Positions 26,494 to 34,182 of a DNA stretch of 64,000 nt are shown here, piece after piece. Position 1 is the stretch's first letter. Every line of letters begins with the position of its first letter. The DNA comes from Pedobacter sp. Hv1 (lineage in GTDB: Bacteria; Bacteroidota; Bacteroidia; Sphingobacteriales; Sphingobacteriaceae). The stretch is taken from positions 18,593 to 82,592 of the forward strand of contig NZ_LLWP01000007.1 of the NCBI RefSeq assembly GCF_001412215.1, written 5' to 3'. The position numbers were made by a program, and so were the translations under genes. The notes under the pieces were generated by a model. The model did no database searches, was not told where the DNA came from, and saw nothing but the letters and a program-made list of their open reading frames with translations.

Positions 26494-26501
26494 CATTAGT
26501 T

Positions 26502-26852
26502 TTATTCTTCTACCACACCTACACTACCCCAATACACCATTCCGTGGGTAGGTGTATTTAATGTAATATTGGCAATCTTATTTACAGCATCATAAGTGCT
26601 ATACAAACACTCATAACTAATATCGTTATACGCATCGTACAGATAAAGTATTTTGGTAGTATCACTAGGGTCTGCCAATACCTGATAAGTACTAGCGGGT
26701 AAATGCATGTCTCCACTCCATTCAAAATAACCTAAATAATAGGTTTTTACTGGAGGGGTATCACTTTTTAAAACGGCAACTTCGGCGGTTGAATGTAATG
26801 GACTAGCTAAAAAAGCACAAGAAATAAATAGCAACAAAAATAGTTTTTTCAT
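26502..26852 (-). CDS. Small secreted protein, paralogue of the next
   Basis: A 116-residue protein with a signal peptide (MKKLFLLLFISCAFLASPLH, about 1-23). The mature part reads YLGYFEWSGDMHLPASTYQVL, then ILYLYDAYNDISYECLYSTYD and ends GSVGVVEE. It aligns along its whole length with the 114-residue product at 27013-27357, including the FEW-G...LPA-TYQVL block. No known family is recognised. Likely a small beta protein at the cell surface or periplasm. Its promoter region shares an 18-bp block with the paralogue. A good terminator follows. Confidence 0.6.
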   Translation of the reverse strand: MKKLFLLLFISCAFLASPLHSTAEVAVLKSDTPPVKTYYLGYFEWSGDMHLPASTYQVLADPSDTTKILYLYDAYNDISYECLYSTYDAVNKIANITLNTPTHGMVYWGSVGVVEE

Positions 26853-26921
26853 GTTTTTAAGTTTTAGGTTAAAGGTTAACTAAATATACCTTTTATTAAA
26901 CTTAGCTCAACAAAGAATTTC

Positions 26922-26939
26922 ATGTTCATCTCATTCATT
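26922..26939. repeat. Conserved upstream block shared by the two small secreted genes (copy 1)
   Basis: ATGTTCATCTCATTCATT is identical at 26922-26939 and 27427-27444. In both cases it lies 70 bp upstream of the start codon, together with a TATATTTAG -7-like box. A shared control element or duplication relic is inferred. Confidence 0.55.
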
Positions 26940-26974
26940 GTGAGTAAAAAAACTCAAAACATTAAATAATTAAT

Positions 26975-27000
26975 GGAGAACAGCACGATAACTATTCTCC
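26975..27000 (-). terminator. Possible terminator after the second small secreted gene
   Basis: GGAGAA and TTCTCC arms around a 14-nt loop, then ATTAATTATTT on the minus strand. Weak stem, modest T content. Confidence 0.4.
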
Positions 27001-27012
27001 CTTAATTTCTTA

Positions 27013-27357
27013 TTAATAGACGACAGTTACATTGCCTATAAAGCTGTAACCATAACCTGGAATTTGCACAATTAAATTGGCCGTACCAGCAAACGGATCA
27101 TAAGTACTACCTGTACAAGCGTAACTGGTAGTACCATCGTAGATATAGAGCACATCGGTATGTGATCCATCTAAATCAGACAATACCTGATAAGTACCTG
27201 CAGGCAGCCCTCCACCTCCACCCCACTCAAATACTCCACAATACCAGGTTAGAATCGGTGGTGGATCAAACTTAGCACTAACAGCATTGGCTTTAGAAAA
27301 TTCTGGCGATACCAAGAACAAACTGGCGAACAGCAATAGACAACATAATTTTTTCAT
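27013..27357 (-). CDS. Small secreted protein, paralogue of the preceding
   Basis: A 114-residue exported protein (signal peptide about 1-24). The mature sequence includes TWYCGVFEWGGGGGLPAGTYQ, then VLYIYDGTTSYACTGSTYD, and closes GNVTVVY. It is homologous over its full length to the 26502 gene, with two conserved cysteines near the centre in one case and single ones in the other. No family recognised. It is the last gene of clear chromosomal type before the conjugative element. Confidence 0.6.
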   Translation of the reverse strand: MKKLCCLLLFASLFLVSPEFSKANAVSAKFDPPPILTWYCGVFEWGGGGGLPAGTYQVLSDLDGSHTDVLYIYDGTTSYACTGSTYDPFAGTANLIVQIPGYGYSFIGNVTVVY

Positions 27358-27426
27358 GTTTTTTAGTTTTAGGGTTAAAGATTAACTAAATATATCTTTT
27401 TTGAATTTTTCTATACAAGAAATTCA

Positions 27427-27444
27427 ATGTTCATCTCATTCATT
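27427..27444. repeat. Conserved upstream block (copy 2)
   Basis: Identical over 18 bp to 26922-26939, again 70 bp upstream of the start of the matching gene. Confidence 0.55.
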
Positions 27445-27811
27445 ATTTTATTTGAAAAAGGTTAATAAAGTCCAAAGTGGCTAATAAAGAGTAGTTTACG
27501 AGGTAGGAAATCGTATCAGGTAACGATTTAGTAATGGTACTATTTGCATTAATTTTCTATTTTTTTCCTTGTAAATCATTACAAAAATACAAAAAATAGG
27601 TTAAGGGATGCTTATATTTTTATACTTATACAATGCCTACTTATTTTTCTATTTAGCAGTATAAAACTTAAATTATTAATAGGCAAATCAAAAAAACCTT
27701 TCCCCTGTTGCCCCCAAGTTGGGAAAGATTGTCATTTATTATACTAATGTTTGTTATTTAATTAGGGAAAACCGCCTAGAAGTACTGTTAATCCTTATAA
27801 AATTACAAGCT
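27445..27811. other. Probable left boundary region of the conjugative element
   Basis: No gene is seen in these 367 bp. It is AT-rich, with an inverted repeat AAATCGT/ACGATTT (27508-27529) and a CTTTCCC/GGGAAAG pair (27699-27727). Chromosomal-type genes lie to its left and element genes to its right, so the left junction should be here. No tRNA and no obvious direct-repeat attachment site is visible, because the other end is off the window. Confidence 0.4.
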
Positions 27812-28657
27812 ATGAAATACTTTCTGCAAAACATCCTTTTAGAGATACACAACAAGGAGAATAAGATTTCAGCACAAAGCAAAAGGTTGATTGATGAGGC
27901 TTATGAAATGACTTTGTATCTCCAAGACCTTTTATTTTCGGTCAAGAAATACATCATTGAAGAAGGATTTAAAAACGATGCGGAAGAGATACATTTCTTC
28001 CATACCATAAAGCCACAAATACTCGGTAAGCTCATTTTTTATAATAAAGTTTATAGAATAGAAACAACTTGCCCAGTAAGCAATGGAAAAATGTATTACA
28101 GTTACTTTTCCACACAGTTTGCAAACCTGAAACGGGAGTATATTGAGCATATTTGTAATTCCGATTTTTACAGGTATTACCGCTCGGGACGAACAGACCG
28201 TGATGATACTTATTTCAAACGTGGAAATATAAACTACCATGATGGGCTTAACAGTATTGTGTTTGAAATAGATCCGGCATTCTCGACTTTTTTCGATTAC
28301 AAAATTGCAAGGATTATCGCTAATGAATTGCTCTATTCATACTTGCTTACAAAAATCAATCCTGATGAAGGTCCTGATATGATTTTGCAAAAGCAGGAAA
28401 GCTCCAAAGATATATTTTGGACAGACAGCAAAAATGCTCTCATTGAATTAGTGTATGCACTTCACGCTTCAGGTGTAATTTCTCACGGTAAAATCGGTAT
28501 CCGAAAAATAAGCCTTATGTTTCAGATACTTTTCCATATCCCACTTGGTGACCTGCATCATTCTTTCCACCGAATGAAAACAAGAGCTGGCTCCCGGACT
28601 GCATTTTTAGACCAGCTCAAAATATCCCTCGAAGAATATATGGATAAAGACCTTTAG
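27812..28657 (+). CDS. RteC-family element regulator (copy 1)
   Basis: A 281-residue protein of the RteC family, the response component that controls excision and transfer of CTnDOT-like elements. The ATG at 27812 is used; a TTG at 27719 would add 31 residues not in the family. A coiled N-terminal part (1-60) leads to EEIHFFHTIKPQILGKLIFYNKVYRIE, then FKRGNINYHDGL and a C-terminal FWTDSKNALIELVYALHASGV segment. There is a second member at 44728-45570. Helically phased TTGGC repeats follow the stop codon. Confidence 0.85.
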   Translation: MKYFLQNILLEIHNKENKISAQSKRLIDEAYEMTLYLQDLLFSVKKYIIEEGFKNDAEEIHFFHTIKPQILGKLIFYNKVYRIETTCPVSNGKMYYSYFSTQFANLKREYIEHICNSDFYRYYRSGRTDRDDTYFKRGNINYHDGLNSIVFEIDPAFSTFFDYKIARIIANELLYSYLLTKINPDEGPDMILQKQESSKDIFWTDSKNALIELVYALHASGVISHGKIGIRKISLMFQILFHIPLGDLHHSFHRMKTRAGSRTAFLDQLKISLEEYMDKDL

Positions 28658-28720
28658 CCATATCAACACAATTAATTCAAAGCAGTACCTAAAACGTGCT
28701 GCTTTTTCTTTACCCATATC

Positions 28721-28866
28721 TGCCAATTGGCAAATGTTGGCAAAACTCGATGACAAAATATCCCCACTGCCCCAAAATCCTTATTAAACAAGGGTTTTCC
28801 CTAATTGTAAAATTTTCAAAAAAGTGCCAAACCAATTGGCAAGCATTGGCAGACAAACACTGCCAC
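28721..28866. promoter_or_regulatory. Two clusters of phased TTGGC/GCCAA motifs before the first HTH gene
   Basis: Cluster 1: a palindrome TGCCAATTGGCA (28721-28732) and TTGGC at 28727 and 28737. Cluster 2: TGCCAA at 28825, TTGGC at 28836 and 28846, and TGCCA at 28861. Within each cluster the TTGGC copies are exactly 10 bp apart, so they lie on one face of the helix. They sit in the 249-bp leader of the HTH gene at 28907. Similar arrays occur at 29583, 35869 and 62172. Confidence 0.6.
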
Positions 28867-28906
28867 CTTTCACAATTTTGCATAGTGAATATTAAAAAAC
28901 TGTGCA

Positions 28907-29260
28907 ATGAAAATAATAACCATTGAAGAAGAAGCCTGGCAACAGCTTAACAGCCGTATCAATGCCATTGCCGATTATCTGAAAAGACAGAAAGATAAAA
29001 GCTATGATGACCTATGGCTCAATAACCACGAGGTATGCCAGTACCTGCATATCAGCGAGAAAACCCTCTGGCGTATGCGTACCAAAGGGGAGATAGCTTA
29101 TTCAAAAATCTATGGTCAATACTTCTACACCATTGGAGCTATTAAGGATATGCTCAATGCTAACGCCATACAGAGCAGTGATGAATTTGTAGGGGAACTT
29201 ATGGCAAAGGGCAAAAGCTATATCGAAAAAGGCAGAAAGCTAAAGACAGATAAAAAGTAG
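28907..29260 (+). CDS. Helix-turn-helix (MerR/excisionase-like) DNA-binding protein 1
   Basis: A 117-residue protein: an N-terminal helix (MKIITIEEEAWQQLNSRINA), a linker, then a helix-turn-helix_17 domain with WLNNHEVCQYLHISEKTLWRM and a short wing (RTKGEIAYSKIYGQYFYTIGAI). Such proteins of CTnDOT-like elements act in excision/transfer regulation. It is paralogous to the next gene, 26 bp downstream. Its leader is unusual for its phased TTGGC arrays, which it might bind (inference). Confidence 0.8.
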   Translation: MKIITIEEEAWQQLNSRINAIADYLKRQKDKSYDDLWLNNHEVCQYLHISEKTLWRMRTKGEIAYSKIYGQYFYTIGAIKDMLNANAIQSSDEFVGELMAKGKSYIEKGRKLKTDKK

Positions 29261-29286
29261 GTATGAACCCTTAAAAGTATATCCCT

Positions 29287-29595
29287 ATGAATATAGATAG
29301 AATTGAATTTTTGGCATGGATGGAACGCTTAATGGGTCGCCTTGATATGCTGGGGGACAATATAGATGAGTTACAGAAGAAACGAAACAGTATAGATGGT
29401 GAGGAATTGTTGGATAACCAGGATTTGCTCCAAATGCTAAAAATCAGCAACCGCTCCCTGCAACGGTATCGTTCAATCGGCAAACTGCCCTATTATACCA
29501 TCAGCGGAAAATTGTATTACAAGCTGTCTGATGTGCATCAGTTTATAAGGGAGAGTTTTAATCCTCCCATAACTAAACTGAATGCCAATAAGTGA
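29287..29595 (+). CDS. Helix-turn-helix (MerR/excisionase-like) DNA-binding protein 2
   Basis: A 102-residue relative of the preceding gene: helix MNIDRIEFLAWMERLMGRLD, then LLDNQDLLQMLKISNRSLQRY with a wing RSIGKLPYYTISGKLYYKL. The two proteins may form heterodimers or act in sequence. A phased GCC array begins inside its stop codon region (29583) and runs into the leader of the DUF3945 gene. Confidence 0.8.
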   Translation: MNIDRIEFLAWMERLMGRLDMLGDNIDELQKKRNSIDGEELLDNQDLLQMLKISNRSLQRYRSIGKLPYYTISGKLYYKLSDVHQFIRESFNPPITKLNANK

Positions 29596-29627
29596 CAAAC
29601 GCTGCCTTTGAGTGCCAATTAGTGCAA
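29583..29627. promoter_or_regulatory. Helically phased GCC array overlapping the HTH stop codon
   Basis: TGCC at 29583, TGAC at 29593, TGCC at 29603 and 29613, TGCA at 29623: a TGCC-like word every 10 bp over five steps. TGCCAATAAGTG and TGCCAATTAGTG are also a 30-bp direct repeat. The array precedes the DUF3945-topB-ORF6N operon. Confidence 0.55.
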
Positions 29628-29680
29628 TGCGGTGAACACTTCCTTTACTTTCGGCATCGAACTTTAAAATTTTTCAGATT

Positions 29681-31156
29681 ATGAGTGAAGAAACCACAAA
29701 CAAACAGGAAATGCCCGAACAACTATCGGACATATTATTGGTGCTGGATAAAGAGAAAATGAAAATCCAAGCCGTAAAGAGTATAGACGAAAACGGGAAA
29801 ATGGAAACCGTTGACCCCACAAAGAAAAACGAAAACCAGTTTATGCGTGTGGACAAAAGCGGTGATTTCTTTTCCAACTTCTTCTCCAATTTTTTCAGCC
29901 AACTGAAGAACCCTACCAACTTTTCATTCTTCAAAGTACCCGCACCTACCGCCATTGAAAAAGCACAGGAAATGCAAAAGCAGGTGGATAAGCCAACTCC
30001 CGAAGGCGAAAAAGTGATGAAAGAACACGAAGTGAAAACTGAACCCCAACCGGATAAGAAACAAGAAAATCAAAATAATATGGAAACAGCACAGGCAACG
30101 CCGGAAACAAGCGAATACCGCTACAAGCCGGAACAGATTGATTGGGACACAATGAACAATCTCGGATTAAGCAAGGAATACCTTGAAAAAAGAAACCTCC
30201 TTGAACCTTTATTGAAAGGCTACAAAACCAATGAGCTTATACCTGTGAGCGTTAATTTCGGTACAGCTATTCTTCGTACAGATGTACGTTTGTCTTTACA
30301 GACTACCGAAGATGGAAAAGTAGTTCCGGCATTAAACGGTATCCGAAAAGAACCTAACCTCAACTTTGAGTTTTTCGGACACAAGTTTACAGATGACGAC
30401 AAGAAAAACTTGCTCGAAACTGCAAATATGGGGCGTGTGGTTGATTTGAAAAATTCCAAAACTGGCGAACTAATGCCATCCATTATCAGTGTGGACAGGC
30501 TTACCAATGAACTTGTTGCACTAAGAACGGATTTCATAAAAATTCCCGATGAAATTAAGGGTGTAAAATTGGACGATGCTCAAAAGCAAACCTTAATGGA
30601 GGGCAAACCGCTAAAGTTAGATGGTATGATTTCCACAAAAGGAACTGAATTTTCGGCAACGGTACAATTCAATGCAGACAAACGTTATGTGGAGTTCCTT
30701 TTTGACCGCAATAATTCCAACAGGCAAAGCCAAAGCAACGGTCAAACTCAAAACAACGGGCAAAGTAATCAGCAAAACCAACCGCAGGAAGCTCCAAAAA
30801 CATTCCGTGGCAAGGAACTGACCGACGAGCAACATAAGGATTTCAAAAACGGTCAAACCATCTACATTGAGGGATTGAGGGATAAGAAAGGGCAACCTTA
30901 TCAGGGCTATATCACTTTCAATGCGGAAACGGGAAAAACAAACTTCCAATTTCCAAGCCAGGTTAAGGCACAGGCAAAACCTGCCGAAGCCCACAAAACG
31001 CAAACTGCCGTCAATTCGGAGGGCAAAACCAACGAAGCGACCAAAAACATCAACGAGCCTTTGAAGTCGGGACAGCAAAGCCCTAAAAACAAGCAACAGC
31101 AGGAACAACAGGAAAAACCCAAAGCTCCTGCAAAGTCCAAAGGCGTAAAAAGGTAA
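29681..31156 (+). CDS. DUF4099/DUF3945-domain protein of the conjugative element
   Basis: A 491-residue protein. An N-terminal part (1-85: LSDILLVLDKEKMKIQAVKS, then FFSNFFSNFFSQLKN) is followed by a charged linker, a central domain (about 145-300, IDWDTMNNLGLSKEYLEKRN and RLSLQTTEDGKVVPALNG), and DUF3945-type repeats (KTFRGKELTDEQHKDFKNGQ, plus a similar unit near 330). The tail is rich in Q, N and K. It always accompanies topoisomerase III in CTnDOT-like elements; function unknown. It is 6 bp from topB, so they share a transcript. Confidence 0.75.
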   Translation: MSEETTNKQEMPEQLSDILLVLDKEKMKIQAVKSIDENGKMETVDPTKKNENQFMRVDKSGDFFSNFFSNFFSQLKNPTNFSFFKVPAPTAIEKAQEMQKQVDKPTPEGEKVMKEHEVKTEPQPDKKQENQNNMETAQATPETSEYRYKPEQIDWDTMNNLGLSKEYLEKRNLLEPLLKGYKTNELIPVSVNFGTAILRTDVRLSLQTTEDGKVVPALNGIRKEPNLNFEFFGHKFTDDDKKNLLETANMGRVVDLKNSKTGELMPSIISVDRLTNELVALRTDFIKIPDEIKGVKLDDAQKQTLMEGKPLKLDGMISTKGTEFSATVQFNADKRYVEFLFDRNNSNRQSQSNGQTQNNGQSNQQNQPQEAPKTFRGKELTDEQHKDFKNGQTIYIEGLRDKKGQPYQGYITFNAETGKTNFQFPSQVKAQAKPAEAHKTQTAVNSEGKTNEATKNINEPLKSGQQSPKNKQQQEQQEKPKAPAKSKGVKR

Positions 31157-31162
31157 TCAAGT

Positions 31163-33247
31163 ATGAAAACAATTATTGCAGAAAAACCAAGCGTAGCAAG
31201 GGAAATAGCCGGACTTGTGGGAGCATCTGATAAAAAGGACGGCTACCTGACAGGTAACGGCTATTTTGTTACGTGGGCATTCGGTCATTTGATAGGATTG
31301 GGAATGCCCGAAGATTACGGGATTTCGGGATTTGACAAAGCAGCTTTGCCAATACTCCCCAACCCGTTTTTGCTGACCGTCCGGAAAGTCAAAAAGGACA
31401 AAGGCTATACCGCCGATACAGGTGCATTAAAGCAACTGAAAGTTATCGAACAGCTTTTTAGCCGTAGCAACAGCATTATTGTTGCTACCGATGCAGGACG
31501 TGAGGGCGAATTGATATTTCGCTATATCTACGAATACCTCAAATGCAACAAGCCATTTGAACGCCTTTGGATTAGTTCGCTTACCGAAAAAGCCATAAAA
31601 CAAGGCTTTGATAACCTTAAAGACGGGGCAGCATTTGACAGATTGCATCAGGCGGCACAAGGCAGAAGCCGAGCCGATTGGCTTGTGGGCATTAATGCTA
31701 CACAGGCATTGAGCATTGCCGCAGGCAATGGCATCTATTCGCTCGGAAGAGTGCAGACACCCACACTGGCTTTGATATGCAAACGCTATTTGGAGAACAA
31801 GAATTTCTCAATAAAGAAATATTGGCAGATACAGTTATTGCACAATAAAGAAGGGATAGATTTTAAAAGCCTTTCCAAAACCAAATGGGAAGACCGAAAA
31901 CTTGCCGATGATACGCTGAAAGCCATTCAGCGAAGCGAAACGGCAACAGTTATATCAGTAGAAACCAAAAGCGTTACAGATCAACCACCCTTATTGTTCG
32001 ACCTTACGGGCTTGCAAAAGGAAGCCAACAAAAAATTGAACCTTTCTGCCGAAGAAACCCTCAACATTGCCCAAAGCCTTTACGAAAAGAAGTTTATCAC
32101 TTACCCACGCACCGGAAGCAAATACATTCCTGAAGATATGTGGGCAGAAATTCCCAATCTCGTGAGAGCTTTGCAGGACAGGGAAGCCTGCAAGCAAACC
32201 GTATCAAAAATGAAATGGGGACGTTTCAATAAACGTATCGTGAACGATTTGCGTGTTACAGACCACCACGGATTATTGATTACAGACAAAATTCCTTCAG
32301 CACTGAACGCAAAGGAAAATGCCGTTTATGATATGATTGCCTTTCGATTGCTCGAAGCCCTTTCACAAGCCTGTATCAAAGAGCTAACCGATGTCGGTTT
32401 ACAGGTATTGCATTACGATTTTACCGCAAAAGGCTGTAAGGTTATAGAAGCTGGCTGGCGTTCCGTTAAGGGAAGTTTCACGGACGATGATACCGAACCT
32501 TTACAGGATTTGCCCGAACTGAAAAAAGGCGATGAACTTAAAATAAAAGAAGCCTCCGTTCTCGAAAAGAAAACTAAACCCCCTGTGCTTTATACCGAAG
32601 CAGGGCTTTTGTCGGCTATGGAAAGTGCCGGAAAGGAAATCGAAAATGAAGACGAACGGAAAGCCCTGCAAAATATCGGTATCGGTACTCCGGCTACAAG
32701 AGCCGCAATAATCGAAACCCTGTTTACCCGAAATTATATCCAAAGGGAAAAGAAATCTTTGATACCAACCGAAAAGGGATTGCAGGTATATGGATTGGTC
32801 AAAGACCGCAAAATTGCGGACGTGGCAATGACCGCCGAATGGGAACTCGCATTGCAGAAAATCGAAAACAACGAAACTGATGCCGGAGCATTTCAAAAGG
32901 AAATGGAGAAATACGCTTCATCTATTACCGATGAATTGTTGCAAACTTCCATTGCCCAAAACAACCTGCCTAAATTGGTCTGCCCGAAATGCAAAAGCCA
33001 TCAACTCATTATCCGTGATAAAATCGTGAAGTGTCCTGATGAGGATTGTAATTGGGTACAGTTCCGTAATGTGTGTGGCGTACAAATCGGCATAGCCGAT
33101 ATTGAAATCCTTATCAATAAAAAGAAAACTTCACTAATCAAAGGAATGAAAAGCAAGGCAGGTAAGAAATTCGATGCGTATATCGTATTGAAAGAGGATT
33201 GTACAACCTCTTTTGAGTTTGATAAAAATAAAAGCTACAAAAAGTAA
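31163..33247 (+). CDS. topB: DNA topoisomerase III (element-borne)
   Basis: A 694-residue type IA topoisomerase. The Toprim domain is at the N-terminus (KTIIAEKPSVAREIAGLVG, then ATDAGREGELIFRYIY). The active-site Tyr sits in KFITYPRTGSKYIPEDM. The C-terminal tail has a zinc ribbon (LVCPKCKSHQL, then KCPDEDCNWVQF). It relaxes or decatenates DNA, and within the element presumably helps process transfer or excision intermediates. Its stop TAA overlaps the ATG of the next gene by one base, so translation is coupled. Confidence 0.95.
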   Translation: MKTIIAEKPSVAREIAGLVGASDKKDGYLTGNGYFVTWAFGHLIGLGMPEDYGISGFDKAALPILPNPFLLTVRKVKKDKGYTADTGALKQLKVIEQLFSRSNSIIVATDAGREGELIFRYIYEYLKCNKPFERLWISSLTEKAIKQGFDNLKDGAAFDRLHQAAQGRSRADWLVGINATQALSIAAGNGIYSLGRVQTPTLALICKRYLENKNFSIKKYWQIQLLHNKEGIDFKSLSKTKWEDRKLADDTLKAIQRSETATVISVETKSVTDQPPLLFDLTGLQKEANKKLNLSAEETLNIAQSLYEKKFITYPRTGSKYIPEDMWAEIPNLVRALQDREACKQTVSKMKWGRFNKRIVNDLRVTDHHGLLITDKIPSALNAKENAVYDMIAFRLLEALSQACIKELTDVGLQVLHYDFTAKGCKVIEAGWRSVKGSFTDDDTEPLQDLPELKKGDELKIKEASVLEKKTKPPVLYTEAGLLSAMESAGKEIENEDERKALQNIGIGTPATRAAIIETLFTRNYIQREKKSLIPTEKGLQVYGLVKDRKIADVAMTAEWELALQKIENNETDAGAFQKEMEKYASSITDELLQTSIAQNNLPKLVCPKCKSHQLIIRDKIVKCPDEDCNWVQFRNVCGVQIGIADIEILINKKKTSLIKGMKSKAGKKFDAYIVLKEDCTTSFEFDKNKSYKK

Positions 33248-34128
33248 TGGAAAATAAATCCATCATTATTAGCAAGGAAATCAGAAACCTGATTTATACT
33301 GTACGGGGCAAGCAAGTGATGTTGGATAGCGACCTTGCTAATTTATATCAGGTAGAAACAAAGAACCTTAACAAAGCCGTAAAAAGAAATATAGACAGGT
33401 TTCCTGTTTCTTTCTGCTTTCAACTGACCGATGAGGAAGTTGAAAACTTGAGGTTCCAATTTGGAACCTCAAGTTTAAGCTACGGCGGAAGACGTTATTT
33501 GCCCTATGTTTTTACCGAACAAGGGGTTGCAATGGCTTCTGCTATACTCCGTTCAGATATAGCGGTTAAAGCCAGTGTTGAAATTATGGAAGCCTTTGTA
33601 GAAATGCGGCGAATGCTTATCAGCAATGCCTCTTTGTTTCATCGTTTAGATAACATTGAACTGAAACAATTAGAAGCTGACCAAAAATTTGAAGAGATTT
33701 TTAAGGCTATGGAAAGCGATAAGCTCCGCAGTGAAAAAGGTATTTTCTACAACGGGCAGGTTTTTGATGCCTATGCCTTTGTTTCCGATATTATCCGAAG
33801 TGCCGAAAGTTCCATTATCCTTTTGGATAATTATGTAGATGATACGGTACTGACCTTATTGGGTAAACGTGGCGATGCCGTAACTGCAACCATCTATACC
33901 AAAAATATCAGCAACCAGCTAAGGCTGGATGTGCAACGGTACAATAGCCAATACCCTCTGATTGAAATTGAGGCTTTTTCCGATGCACACGACCGCTTTT
34001 TAATTATTGATGATACGGAACTCTACCATATCGGAGCATCACTGAAAGACCTGGGTAAAAAATGGTTTGCCTTTTCACGAATGGATATAGAAGTCGGCAG
34101 GATGCTTCAAATTTTAAACAAACAGTAA
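33247..34128 (+). CDS. ORF6N-domain protein with PLD-like C-terminus
   Basis: A 293-residue protein. The N-terminal ORF6N domain (about 8-95) has QVMLDSDLANLYQVETKNLNK, then RYLPYVFTEQGVAMASAIL. The C-terminal half (about 155-293) resembles a PLD-like fold: DAYAFVSDIIRSAESSIIL, then HDRFLIIDDTELYHIGASLKD, i.e. H-x-R-x4-D in place of HxKxxxxD. Such ORF6N proteins are thought to bind DNA in phages and mobile elements. A perfect 16-bp inverted repeat lies within the ORF6N part (33444-33476). The stop codon lies inside the terminator hairpin that ends the operon. Confidence 0.8.
   Translation: MENKSIIISKEIRNLIYTVRGKQVMLDSDLANLYQVETKNLNKAVKRNIDRFPVSFCFQLTDEEVENLRFQFGTSSLSYGGRRYLPYVFTEQGVAMASAILRSDIAVKASVEIMEAFVEMRRMLISNASLFHRLDNIELKQLEADQKFEEIFKAMESDKLRSEKGIFYNGQVFDAYAFVSDIIRSAESSIILLDNYVDDTVLTLLGKRGDAVTATIYTKNISNQLRLDVQRYNSQYPLIEIEAFSDAHDRFLIIDDTELYHIGASLKDLGKKWFAFSRMDIEVGRMLQILNKQ
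33444..33476. repeat. Perfect 16-bp inverted repeat inside the ORF6N coding region
   Basis: AAACTTGAGGTTCCAA and TTGGAACCTCAAGTTT flank a single T, an almost loopless cruciform of 33 bp. It codes for about residues 66-77 (ENLRFQFGTSSLS), just before the conserved GGRRYLPY motif. Confidence 0.8.
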
Positions 34129-34152
34129 ACCCTCCAAAATTGGAGGGTTTAC
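34125..34152. terminator. Bidirectional hairpin terminator overlapping the ORF6N stop
   Basis: GTAAACCCTCCAA and TTGGAGGGTTTAC pair around AA. The stop codon TAA (34126-34128) is part of the stem. It lies between this operon and the convergent hydrolase gene. Confidence 0.7.
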
Positions 34153-34182
34153 TTCTTATAACTTACTGATTGATGCTTTTGT

